From the NCBI GenBank assembly GCA_039908285.1, contig JAMOBE010000013.1, forward strand, positions 1-61,505: a stretch of 61,505 nt of DNA, read 5' to 3'. Positions within the stretch are counted from its first letter, which is position 1; each line of letters begins with the position of its first letter. The notes under the pieces were generated by a model. It worked only from the letters and a program-made list of their open reading frames with translations. It searched no databases and had not been told where the DNA came from. Source of the stretch: JAMOBE01 sp039908285. GTDB lineage: Bacteria; Pseudomonadota; Alphaproteobacteria; Rhodospirillales; Rhodospirillaceae. Shown here piece after piece: positions 1 to 7,084 of this stretch. Position numbers and translations under genes: made by a program.

Positions 1-479
1 AGGCGCAGATCCTGGGCCAGATAGACGCCGATGGCGACCACATCGACGACGATCCAGCCGAGCCAGCTTTCCAGCACCTTGCGTCCCAGCAGCCACTGGG
101 AGACCAGGCTCAGGGTGGTGATGAAGGCATCGGGGTAGGCCATGGCGGCGTCGAACCAGCGGTCCATGGCATGGCCCAGCACCGCCGCACCAGCCACCGC
201 GGCGCCGAGCCACGCCAGCGTCTGGCGCCACGTCAGGCGGGACACCGGCAGCGCCTCGTTACCACCGCCCCCCCGCAGCCAGTGGTGCCAGCCGTAGACC
301 TGCAGGACGACGAAGATGACCTGTAGAACCGCCTGCGAGTACAGCCTGGCCTCATAAAAAATGAACGCGTAGAGCGCGACCATGACCAGACCGGTCGGCC
401 ACAGCCAGATATTGCGCCGCACCGTGAGCCAGACGCTGGCCAATCCGAACAGGGTGGCGATGATTTCGATCGGCGTCAC
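1..479 (-). CDS. pnuC: PnuC-type nicotinamide riboside transporter (3' end cut by window edge)
   Basis: Minus-strand reading frame of about 159 codons, open to the window edge, so the C-terminus is missing. It starts MTPIEIIATLFGLASVWLTV and has the hydrophobic segments and aromatic patches typical of PnuC (for example NIWLWPTG, VYGWHHW, SQWLLGRK and WIVVDVV). PnuC proteins are inner-membrane facilitators of nicotinamide riboside uptake for NAD synthesis. The start is a GTG (479-477) that shares four bases (GTGA) with the stop codon of the upstream AMP-ligase gene, a classic translational-coupling overlap, so the two are probably co-transcribed. The frame is not in the supplied ORF set because it runs off the edge. 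The family call is firm; substrate specificity is inferred. Confidence 0.85.
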   Translation of the reverse strand, partial: MTPIEIIATLFGLASVWLTVRRNIWLWPTGLVMVALYAFIFYEARLYSQAVLQVIFVVLQVYGWHHWLRGGGGNEALPVSRLTWRQTLAWLGAAVAGAAVLGHAMDRWFDAAMAYPDAFITTLSLVSQWLLGRKVLESWLGWIVVDVVAIGVYLAQDLR

Positions 480-1828
480 GGGATCTCGCTGGAAAAAGGC
501 CTCACCTTGCGGTCAACCACCACTGTATCCCGGACCTCGACCGTGATCAGCAGACCGCCGAACAGCGGCCGCAGCGCCGCCATCACCTCCCCGGGGTCGA
601 CGTCGGCACCGTAGGCCGCGAGGACGAGCGAGCGATCCAACCCCTGGTGACAGTGATACCCCGCCAGGGGAAACGACGCCAGCGCCTGGGCCACGTCGAT
701 GGTGTTGACCATGCGGCCCCCCGAGTCCTCGAGCCGCACCGGCGAGCGCCCCTGAAGGTCCTTCAGCACCACCCTGTCGTCGCCGAGGTCGAGGCTGGCA
801 AAGTCTCCGGTACGATAGCGCAGCAGCGGCAGACAGGGATTGAACCCGCCGGACACCACGATCTCCCCCCGCTGCCCGGGAGGCAGTGGAGTGCCGTCGG
901 CGGCCAGGATCTCCACATACAGGTCATGGGGGACGATTTCGTGGCCTGAGTCCGTCGCCACCGCGATCATGCGGCACTCCGTCATGGAGTAGACGTCGAT
1001 CACCGGGCATCCGAAGCGGCTCTCCAGCCTCGTCCGCACTCCCGGCACCAGAGTCATGGCCGTGCTCACCAGCGCCTTCGGCCGGTGCCGCAGGGGCAGT
1101 TCAGCGAGACGCATGAAGGAGAAGGGATCGCCGGTCAGCACCTCGGGCGCCAGGTCGTCGAGAAAGCGGGCCGGGTCGTCGGCGTGACGCCATTCGCTCT
1201 CGGCCAGATTGATCTTGACGAATCCCGCTCCGTCCAGGGGCGTGACGACGGACGCGTAGGTCAGGGTCGACCGCTGGGCGCACACCAGGGCGATGGCCAC
1301 CCGGTCGGCTCCCCCCTCCAGCGTCACGCCATGGCGGTCCAGGGCGAAGCGCAGCGCCGGCAGATAGCACGATGCCGCGACCGGCGAGGACAGCACCGGC
1401 ATGGGCGGGCCGGTGGTGCCCGAGGTCGAATAGGTCAGCAGGTCCTCGGCCGGAACGTCGTCGGGCACGAACGCCCACGGCGCGCGGGCCAGATCGTCGC
1501 GGCCGATGGGCGGCAGGGCCAGGACATCGGCGGCGCGGCCACCACGGTGCCGGTAGAACGGCACCTGTTCGAGGCAATAGGCCGCGAGGCGGACCAGCCA
1601 GTCGGGACTCTCCCCATGGCGCCAGGAGTGACGGGGCGCGAACAGGGCGCGCTCGTACCGACGCACGGCCTCCAGGCCCTCGGTGGTCAGGCGATCGCCG
1701 CAGGCGAAGGTGTAGCGGGGGGCGAAGGAATGCTCCCGCAGCCGCCGAAGCAATTCCAGACGCTCGGGTGCCAGGGCGGGGAACCGCTCGGCATCGGACA
1801 GACCGGACACGGGGACTGGCGGCAGCAT
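476..1828 (-). CDS. PaaK-like AMP-forming acyl-CoA ligase / adenylating enzyme
   Basis: A 450-residue member of the ANL adenylating superfamily, closest in style to phenylacetate-CoA ligases: a P-loop-like STSGTTGPP near residue 135, the adenylate-binding YSMTE near 280, and RYRTGD near 338. These enzymes activate a carboxylate as acyl-AMP and often transfer it to CoA. The substrate cannot be read from sequence. The chosen ATG (1828-1826) has a GTGAGG ribosome-binding site and lies 8 bp after the stop of the upstream gene; a longer TTG start at 1849 would overlap that gene. Downstream pnuC overlaps its stop codon. The order 197-residue protein, ligase, pnuC suggests one operon. Its link to NAD precursor uptake is unexplained. 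Confidence 0.75.
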   Translation of the reverse strand: MLPPVPVSGLSDAERFPALAPERLELLRRLREHSFAPRYTFACGDRLTTEGLEAVRRYERALFAPRHSWRHGESPDWLVRLAAYCLEQVPFYRHRGGRAADVLALPPIGRDDLARAPWAFVPDDVPAEDLLTYSTSGTTGPPMPVLSSPVAASCYLPALRFALDRHGVTLEGGADRVAIALVCAQRSTLTYASVVTPLDGAGFVKINLAESEWRHADDPARFLDDLAPEVLTGDPFSFMRLAELPLRHRPKALVSTAMTLVPGVRTRLESRFGCPVIDVYSMTECRMIAVATDSGHEIVPHDLYVEILAADGTPLPPGQRGEIVVSGGFNPCLPLLRYRTGDFASLDLGDDRVVLKDLQGRSPVRLEDSGGRMVNTIDVAQALASFPLAGYHCHQGLDRSLVLAAYGADVDPGEVMAALRPLFGGLLITVEVRDTVVVDRKVRPFSSEIP

Positions 1829-1835
1829 GGGAACC

Positions 1836-2429
1836 TCACTCGCGACCAAACACCGTGGCGGCCTCGCGGGCGCGCTTTTTCGCCATGGCCGCGCGGATTT
1901 CGTTGGCGCGCCGCTCAGCCCTGGCGGCCTCGCGGGCTACCTTGCGCTGGGCGACGCTGTCGAGGGCGGTCAGGCGGTCGGCGGCTTCCCGCTCTCCCTC
2001 TCCGGCCGGATGCAGGTCGAGGTGTCGCAGACTGAGCCGCACCAGTTCCTCGCGCCGATCGGGATCGGTGACGCAGGCCTCGGCCTTGACCAGCGTCGCC
2101 AGGTCGCCCAGGGTGTGGCACAGGAGATTCAGCATCCTCGGCCCGAGGCCCGGGCCACGGCCGGCGAACCACGGATCGGCCAGCAGCCACGCGGAGACCA
2201 GGACCAGACGAAGCCTCTCCTCCCCGCCCGGCAGCGTGGGATCGCCAAGCCGCCGCATCTCGCCGGCGGTGGGAAGCGGGCCACCGATGAGGCGCATGAG
2301 ATCGGCGACCACCGCATCAACGTGAATTATCCCGGCACCTTCGCCGGTTCGCGGCGGCAACAAAAACTCCGCCGGGCACTCGGCAAGGCGATGCAGCAGC
2401 GTGGCCAGATGTGGTCCCGGTTTCGTCAT
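1836..2429 (-). CDS. Hypothetical protein with Arg/Ala-rich C-terminal helix
   Basis: A 197-residue protein I do not recognise. The body is leucine-rich and probably helical, with no signal peptide or membrane segment. The last ~45 residues are very rich in Arg, Ala and Lys (for example RKVAREAARAERRANEIR), predicted to form a charged helix or coiled coil that could bind nucleic acid or a partner. It starts with ATG at 2429 and is the first gene of a likely minus-strand operon with the PaaK-like ligase and pnuC. It is divergent from the MoxR ATPase gene starting at 2523, leaving a short 93-bp shared promoter region. Confidence 0.55.
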   Translation of the reverse strand: MTKPGPHLATLLHRLAECPAEFLLPPRTGEGAGIIHVDAVVADLMRLIGGPLPTAGEMRRLGDPTLPGGEERLRLVLVSAWLLADPWFAGRGPGLGPRMLNLLCHTLGDLATLVKAEACVTDPDRREELVRLSLRHLDLHPAGEGEREAADRLTALDSVAQRKVAREAARAERRANEIRAAMAKKRAREAATVFGRE

Positions 2430-2522
2430 GGGCGCCTCAACACTCCATCACCGTTGTATCCGGACGCAGGCGGGCTTGCTATCATCAACTGGATATGGTC
2501 ATGGCGGAAGGGGGGGCTATCC

Positions 2523-4100
2523 ATGGCGCGGCTGTTCGGCAAGGTCTCCGAGTCACCCACCAACCCGAAAGAGGAACCGAAGCGCGCGGCCTTCGACGTT
2601 GCCGCCCTTTACCGCGGTCCGGTGGCCGACGCCGAGCACCCGACGGAGGCGGGGCCGCCCCTCGACGAGAAACTGCGGCAGGCCTATTTCTGGATCGTCA
2701 ACACCGCCATCATCAGTCCCTTCTACGACATCGAGTACCTGGACGGGGCACCGCAGAGCTATACCTTCGGCGATTCGGCGGTGAAGGTGGTCCTGCCCAC
2801 CGGCCAGAGCTATTCCAGTTTCGTCCTCCTGTCGGTGCTGACTCTGGTCGTGCGGCGGCGCTGCCTGATCGTCGGCGGTCCCGGGCGGGGCAAGACGGCG
2901 ACGGCGATCCTCATGGGGGTGCTGGCCGGCTATCCCATCCGCGAGGTCAAGCGCGCCATCCAGCACGGCCAGCCGCAGATGACCATCGCCGACCTTCTCG
3001 GCAACCCGCTGCCGCGCGACCTGGTGGGCGCCGAGAGCATGGACGCCATCACCATCGCCTGGCGCAAGTGGCTCGGCATGCGGGTCAAGATCATCGACGA
3101 GTACAATCGCATCCCGACCCGCACCCAGTCGGCCCTGCTGACCGTCATGGGCGACAATTACGCCGAGATCCTGGACCAGATCTACGAGTGCCCCGACGCG
3201 GCGTGGTACCTGACCGCCAACGACGACGCCGGCGGCGGCACCTACCCGGTGATCGAGGCCCTGCGCGACCGCATCGACGTCGTCGTCAAGGCCCTGCACT
3301 TCAACACGCGCTTTCTCGGCGACCTGCTCCAGCGGGTGGAGGAGGGCTTCAGGCCCGAGGAGATCGTGCCGCCACAGATCGTCTTTTCCGAGGCCGAAAT
3401 CGACCGCATGAACAGGGAGATCATGACGGTCGACCTGCCGCTGCCGCTGCGCCGGCGCATCGAGTTCTTCTGCAGCCAGTTCGAGTTCTGCGAGCCGGCC
3501 GCCACCCAGGTCGAGTACATGACCAAGGACACGGTGAAGCTGGCGGCGATGGATCTCGGCCGGGTCATGGCCGCCGAGACCGGCAAGGACAAGGTGAAGG
3601 ATCTGGGCTCCCAGACCCGCAACGGCGTGTCGGTGCGCTCGCTGATGACCCTCCTGGTGTTCGTCAAGGCCATGGCCTATTTCCGCGGCGTGCCGGCGGT
3701 GGAGATGGAGGATGTGCGCCAGATCCTGCCCTTCGTGCTGCACGACAAGCTGAGCCCCAATCACGACTCCCCCTTCTTCGAGCAGACCGGACACCGGGCA
3801 TTGCGCATGGACCGGGTGAGCTGGCTGCGGCGCCTGTTCGACCTGTCGTGCGCCGAGTACGACCGTCTCGACCTGGACCGTGCCGACCCGGTGGCGGCGA
3901 TGGAAGCCGAGTTCGCCGCCGGCCTGGACGGCCTGGAGGAGGCCGAGGTCCGCGCGCGCCTCGTCGCGATCGAGCGCCAGATGGCCGAGTGGGCCAAGGG
4001 GCGCAAGTTCTATGGCCACATGTTCGACGACGTCCTGAAGCTCAAATACCTGCACCAGCGCTATACCAACTACCTGCGTTGGGTGACATGGAAGGGATAA
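2523..4100 (+). CDS. MoxR-type AAA+ ATPase of a MoxR-vWA system
   Basis: A 525-residue cytosolic ATPase. Walker A GGPGRGKT lies at about residues 118-125, Walker B with KIIDEYNRIP at about 189-198, and a sensor segment YLTANDD near 229-235 followed by ALRDRID. The IIDEYNRIP form is typical of MoxR AAA+ proteins, which act as chaperone-like remodelling ATPases together with von Willebrand A (vWA) partners. At 525 residues it is longer than an ordinary ~320-residue MoxR protein, with a ~100-residue N-terminal and a long C-terminal extension. The start is the ATG at 2523, preceded by a purine-rich ribosome-binding site; upstream in-frame codons have no such signal. It is followed within 10 bp by the unknown gene and then by the metallopeptidase-vWA gene, so all four probably form one operon. 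Confidence 0.85.
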   Translation: MARLFGKVSESPTNPKEEPKRAAFDVAALYRGPVADAEHPTEAGPPLDEKLRQAYFWIVNTAIISPFYDIEYLDGAPQSYTFGDSAVKVVLPTGQSYSSFVLLSVLTLVVRRRCLIVGGPGRGKTATAILMGVLAGYPIREVKRAIQHGQPQMTIADLLGNPLPRDLVGAESMDAITIAWRKWLGMRVKIIDEYNRIPTRTQSALLTVMGDNYAEILDQIYECPDAAWYLTANDDAGGGTYPVIEALRDRIDVVVKALHFNTRFLGDLLQRVEEGFRPEEIVPPQIVFSEAEIDRMNREIMTVDLPLPLRRRIEFFCSQFEFCEPAATQVEYMTKDTVKLAAMDLGRVMAAETGKDKVKDLGSQTRNGVSVRSLMTLLVFVKAMAYFRGVPAVEMEDVRQILPFVLHDKLSPNHDSPFFEQTGHRALRMDRVSWLRRLFDLSCAEYDRLDLDRADPVAAMEAEFAAGLDGLEEAEVRARLVAIERQMAEWAKGRKFYGHMFDDVLKLKYLHQRYTNYLRWVTWKG

Positions 4101-4109
4101 GGGCTGAAT

Positions 4110-5300
4110 ATGCATCCCCGTCATGATCAAAACGAGCCCTCTCCCCCCTCTTCCGGGGGGAGAGGGTTGGGTGAGGGGGGTGCGGAAGCTCCCGAGATGG
4201 TGCCGGCTGCCCCACCCCCTCACCCCGGCCCTCTCCCCCTCGAGGGGGAGAGGGAGACCAGGTTTCAGCAAATTCAGCCCCCACCCCCCGCCGTCGCCGC
4301 CCTGCTGGAGGAGCGGCGGCAGAGCCTCAACGCTCGCTTCCGGGCGGCGCGGGGACTGACGCCGCGCCTCGATGGCGACGCCGTGCTCACCCACCTCGGG
4401 ACGACCATCGCCCCGATCGTCCAGGCGGTGGCCGAAGCCCGGCCCGAGCGGGCCGGGCCGGTGCTGGACCGACTCTATGACCTGTCCCTCGACCTGCTGG
4501 GCCGGAGCGTCATCGGACCGGAGAGCCGCCATCCCGCCATCGACGAGGGCTGGCGGCGCCTGCTGGGCGGGCTGCCAGGGCTGACCGCCGCCGAGCCCGA
4601 GGCGATGGCGCGCATCGTCACCAACGCCCTGTTCACCCTGTCCACCGAGCCCGCCGCGCGGCCCCGCCAGTGGATCGACCTGATGGCGGAGGTGGGACCG
4701 CTCTGTCCGAATCCCAAGCGGTTCGCCAAATGCGGCACGGTGGCCGCCTGGCGGGCCGGCATGGCTCACTATCGCGACGGCGCGCTGGCCGTCTGCGCCC
4801 GCCTTGAGGCTGAGTCGGCGGCACGGCTGCTTGGGCTTGCCGATGCGGCTACGGTGCCGACGGCCCTGGCGGCCCTGCGCGACGATCCATGGCTCCCCCC
4901 CGGTGAGGCTGGCCCCCCCGCTCCTTCCGTCCTTACCCTGGTCGGCACGGTCGGGGGCTTCGTCGGGTTCGGCGGCCCGTTCCTGGCACCGCCCCGGGTA
5001 GCCTGGCACGACGGAGCCATGGTCGCCACCGACGAGCGGACCGCCTTTTCCATCCACGCCGACGCCTGCGGCCGGGTGCTGCTGCGGACCGGGCTGCCGC
5101 CGCTGGATGGTCCCCTTCCCTCCGGCATCGACTTCGGCCTGTCTCGCGCCGGCCGCGTCACCAGGGGCAGGCTGTCGGCCCAGTTCCCGGACCTGGCCGG
5201 TGCCTCCGCCTGGATCAGCGACGGCGCGACCCTGGCCGCCACCCTGGCCGACTCCCACCTGGTCTTTCTCGTCGCCGCGGTCAGGAGAAGCGAGGGATGA
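4110..5300 (+). CDS. Unknown third component of the MoxR-vWA operon, with a repeat-encoded N-terminus
   Basis: A 396-residue protein that I cannot assign to a family. Residues ~10-50 are low-complexity and rich in Pro, Gly and Ser; they are encoded by an inverted-repeat element (4138-4255). The rest looks globular, with a helical first half and a beta-rich second half containing a Gly-rich stretch (VGTVGGFVGFGGPF). No catalytic motif is evident. It sits 9 bp after the MoxR stop, and its stop overlaps the start of the metallopeptidase-vWA gene by 4 bp, so it is surely co-translated with them. In MoxR-vWA systems a middle gene of unknown function commonly acts as adaptor or third partner; that role is inferred here. 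The true start could lie after the repeat, but I see no better start codon there. Confidence 0.65.
   Translation: MHPRHDQNEPSPPSSGGRGLGEGGAEAPEMVPAAPPPHPGPLPLEGERETRFQQIQPPPPAVAALLEERRQSLNARFRAARGLTPRLDGDAVLTHLGTTIAPIVQAVAEARPERAGPVLDRLYDLSLDLLGRSVIGPESRHPAIDEGWRRLLGGLPGLTAAEPEAMARIVTNALFTLSTEPAARPRQWIDLMAEVGPLCPNPKRFAKCGTVAAWRAGMAHYRDGALAVCARLEAESAARLLGLADAATVPTALAALRDDPWLPPGEAGPPAPSVLTLVGTVGGFVGFGGPFLAPPRVAWHDGAMVATDERTAFSIHADACGRVLLRTGLPPLDGPLPSGIDFGLSRAGRVTRGRLSAQFPDLAGASAWISDGATLAATLADSHLVFLVAAVRRSEG
4138..4255. repeat. Inverted REP-like element translated inside a gene
   Basis: Two arms of C-rich/G-rich sequence face each other: the left arm contains CCCTCTCCCCCC...GGGGGGAGAGGG and the right arm CCCTCTCCCCCTCGAGGGGG followed by GAGAGGG. 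Each arm is itself a hairpin, and the pair forms a larger inverted repeat separated by about 40 bp. It lies in the first 150 bp of the gene at 4110-5300 and adds ~40 Pro/Gly/Ser-rich residues in frame. It resembles dispersed palindromic repeats known from many Proteobacteria; I see no second copy in this window. Confidence 0.7.
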
Positions 5301-7072
5301 CCGACGATGACCTGCTGGACTCCTGGCAGGCGCAGTGGCCGGCGGCCCTGGCCCTGTGGAGCCGCTTCACCAAGCTCACCGATCCGCGCTGGTGCGTCAC
5401 CAAGGCGCGCGAGCAGGAGGAGGGACTGACGGGCAGCTTCGCCATGATCCGCTTCGCCGATCACGCCGTGGTGGTCAGCCTGCGCACGGTGGAGGCCCTC
5501 GGTCTTGGCGACCTGGCGCTCGAGATTCTGGCCCACGAGATCGGTCACCATGTCTACGCCCCCGGGGATCTCGGGGATCACGGCCGCATGCTGGCGCGGA
5601 TGCGCTTCGGTCTTCCGGGGATGGAGGCGCGGGCGCCGATGGTGGCCAACATGTACACCGACCTGTTGATCAACGACCGCCTGCAACGGACGGCGGGACT
5701 GCGCATGGACGAGATCTACCGCCGCCTGCGGGACGGAGGTAAGGAAGCCCGACTGTGGACTCTCTACATGCGTATCTACGAACGCCTGTGGAGTCTGGCT
5801 CCGGGCAGCCTGACCTCGGCCCCACGGGACGAGTTCCTGGACCTGGACGCGGGTTTGGGCGCCCGGCTGATCCGGGTGTACGCCAAGGAGTGGCTGGACG
5901 GCTCCGGACGCTTTGCCGCGCTGTGTCTTCCCTACCTGCTGGAGGATACCGCCGATGTGAAAAAGCATGCGGCCGTGTTTCAGGATACCCGCAAGGCCGG
6001 GGTGGGGGGCGAGGTGCCGGGTGGTCTCGCCACGGAAGAGGGTGACGAGGCCGATGGCGCCATCCATCCCCGCTCCGATCCCGCCCTGGGGGGTGTCGCC
6101 GACGAGGAACTGGACGCCAATGGGCCGTCCGGCGGGAAGGGGCAGTCCCGCAGGAAGAAAAAACCGCCCGAGCCGCGACAGCCGCAGCAGCGGAGTCCCA
6201 GCGACTTCCGCGAGATTCTCAAGTCCATGGGCATTACCTTGACGCCGGAGGAGGCGGCCATCCGCTATTACCGTGATCGCGCCCTTCCCCATCTGGTGCC
6301 GTTTCCCCGGATGCCCCGTCCCCAGTCGGGAGAGCCCATGCCGGAGGGGCTGGAGACCTGGGAACTGGGGGCGCCGCTGGACGACGTGGACTGGCTGCAA
6401 AGCGTGATCGCGAGCCCGGTGGTGGTGCCGGGCTTCACGACGGTCCAGCGCACCTGGGGCAGCGCCGACGGCGCGGGACAGGACCGCCGGCCGCTCGACC
6501 TCTACATCGGCGTGGACTGTTCCGGCTCGATGGACGATCCCCAGAAAGTCCTGTCGTTTCCGGTGCTGGCCGGCACCATCCTGGTCCTGTCGGCGCTGCG
6601 GGCCGGGGCACAGGTCATGGTGGTGCTGTCGGGGGAGCCCGGCAAATATACCGCCACCAGGGGCTTCGTCTCCGATGAGCGGGAAATCCTTTCCATCCTC
6701 ACCGGCTATCTCGGCACCGGGTACACCTTCGGCATTCCACGGCTGGCCGAGACGTTCGGCTCGGCCGAGCCCAACCGCCCGCCGGCCCACGTGCTGCTGG
6801 TCACCGATAACGATATCTTCCAGATGCTGGGGGGCCCGGATGGCCGGGTCGGGGATCGCAGCGGCTGGGAGGTGGCCAGGGAGGCGCTGGTCAACGCCCG
6901 GGGCGGCGGCACCATGGTGCTGCACTCCCTGGGCGACTGGCGCGGCAAGGAAAAGTCGCGGCTCGCCGAGGACGGCTGGACGATCCACTGCATCATCGGC
7001 TGGGAGGACATCGTCGCCTTCGCCGCCGCCTTCGCCCGCGCCACCTACGACACGACCTTTCCGAAGGGATGA
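5297..7072 (+). CDS. Metallopeptidase-like HExxH plus vWA fusion protein (DUF2201-like)
   Basis: A 591-residue protein with two recognisable parts. The N-terminal half has a zincin motif HEIGH at residues 80-84, as in the 'putative metallopeptidase' N-domain of DUF2201 proteins. A charged, disordered linker rich in Gly, Lys, Pro and Gln covers about 235-300. The C-terminal part is a vWA-like domain with an intact metal-ion-dependent adhesion site, DCSGS at 407-411, and a later VTDND segment. vWA proteins are the standard partners of MoxR ATPases, which lie two genes upstream. The start overlaps the previous stop by 4 bp. The metal site suggests either peptidase activity or a structural zinc; activity is not shown. 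The next gene starts 12 bp downstream. Confidence 0.85.
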   Translation: MTDDDLLDSWQAQWPAALALWSRFTKLTDPRWCVTKAREQEEGLTGSFAMIRFADHAVVVSLRTVEALGLGDLALEILAHEIGHHVYAPGDLGDHGRMLARMRFGLPGMEARAPMVANMYTDLLINDRLQRTAGLRMDEIYRRLRDGGKEARLWTLYMRIYERLWSLAPGSLTSAPRDEFLDLDAGLGARLIRVYAKEWLDGSGRFAALCLPYLLEDTADVKKHAAVFQDTRKAGVGGEVPGGLATEEGDEADGAIHPRSDPALGGVADEELDANGPSGGKGQSRRKKKPPEPRQPQQRSPSDFREILKSMGITLTPEEAAIRYYRDRALPHLVPFPRMPRPQSGEPMPEGLETWELGAPLDDVDWLQSVIASPVVVPGFTTVQRTWGSADGAGQDRRPLDLYIGVDCSGSMDDPQKVLSFPVLAGTILVLSALRAGAQVMVVLSGEPGKYTATRGFVSDEREILSILTGYLGTGYTFGIPRLAETFGSAEPNRPPAHVLLVTDNDIFQMLGGPDGRVGDRSGWEVAREALVNARGGGTMVLHSLGDWRGKEKSRLAEDGWTIHCIIGWEDIVAFAAAFARATYDTTFPKG

Positions 7073-7084
7073 GGGAGCTGAACC

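Noticed and set aside
2553..5258. Long minus-strand frame opposite the MoxR and unknown genes
   Set aside because: It covers real genes on the plus strand, has no motifs, and its composition (Gly/Arg/His-rich) is that of a high-GC shadow frame. The same holds for the long frames at 4769-7942 (minus) and 33748-39495 (plus).
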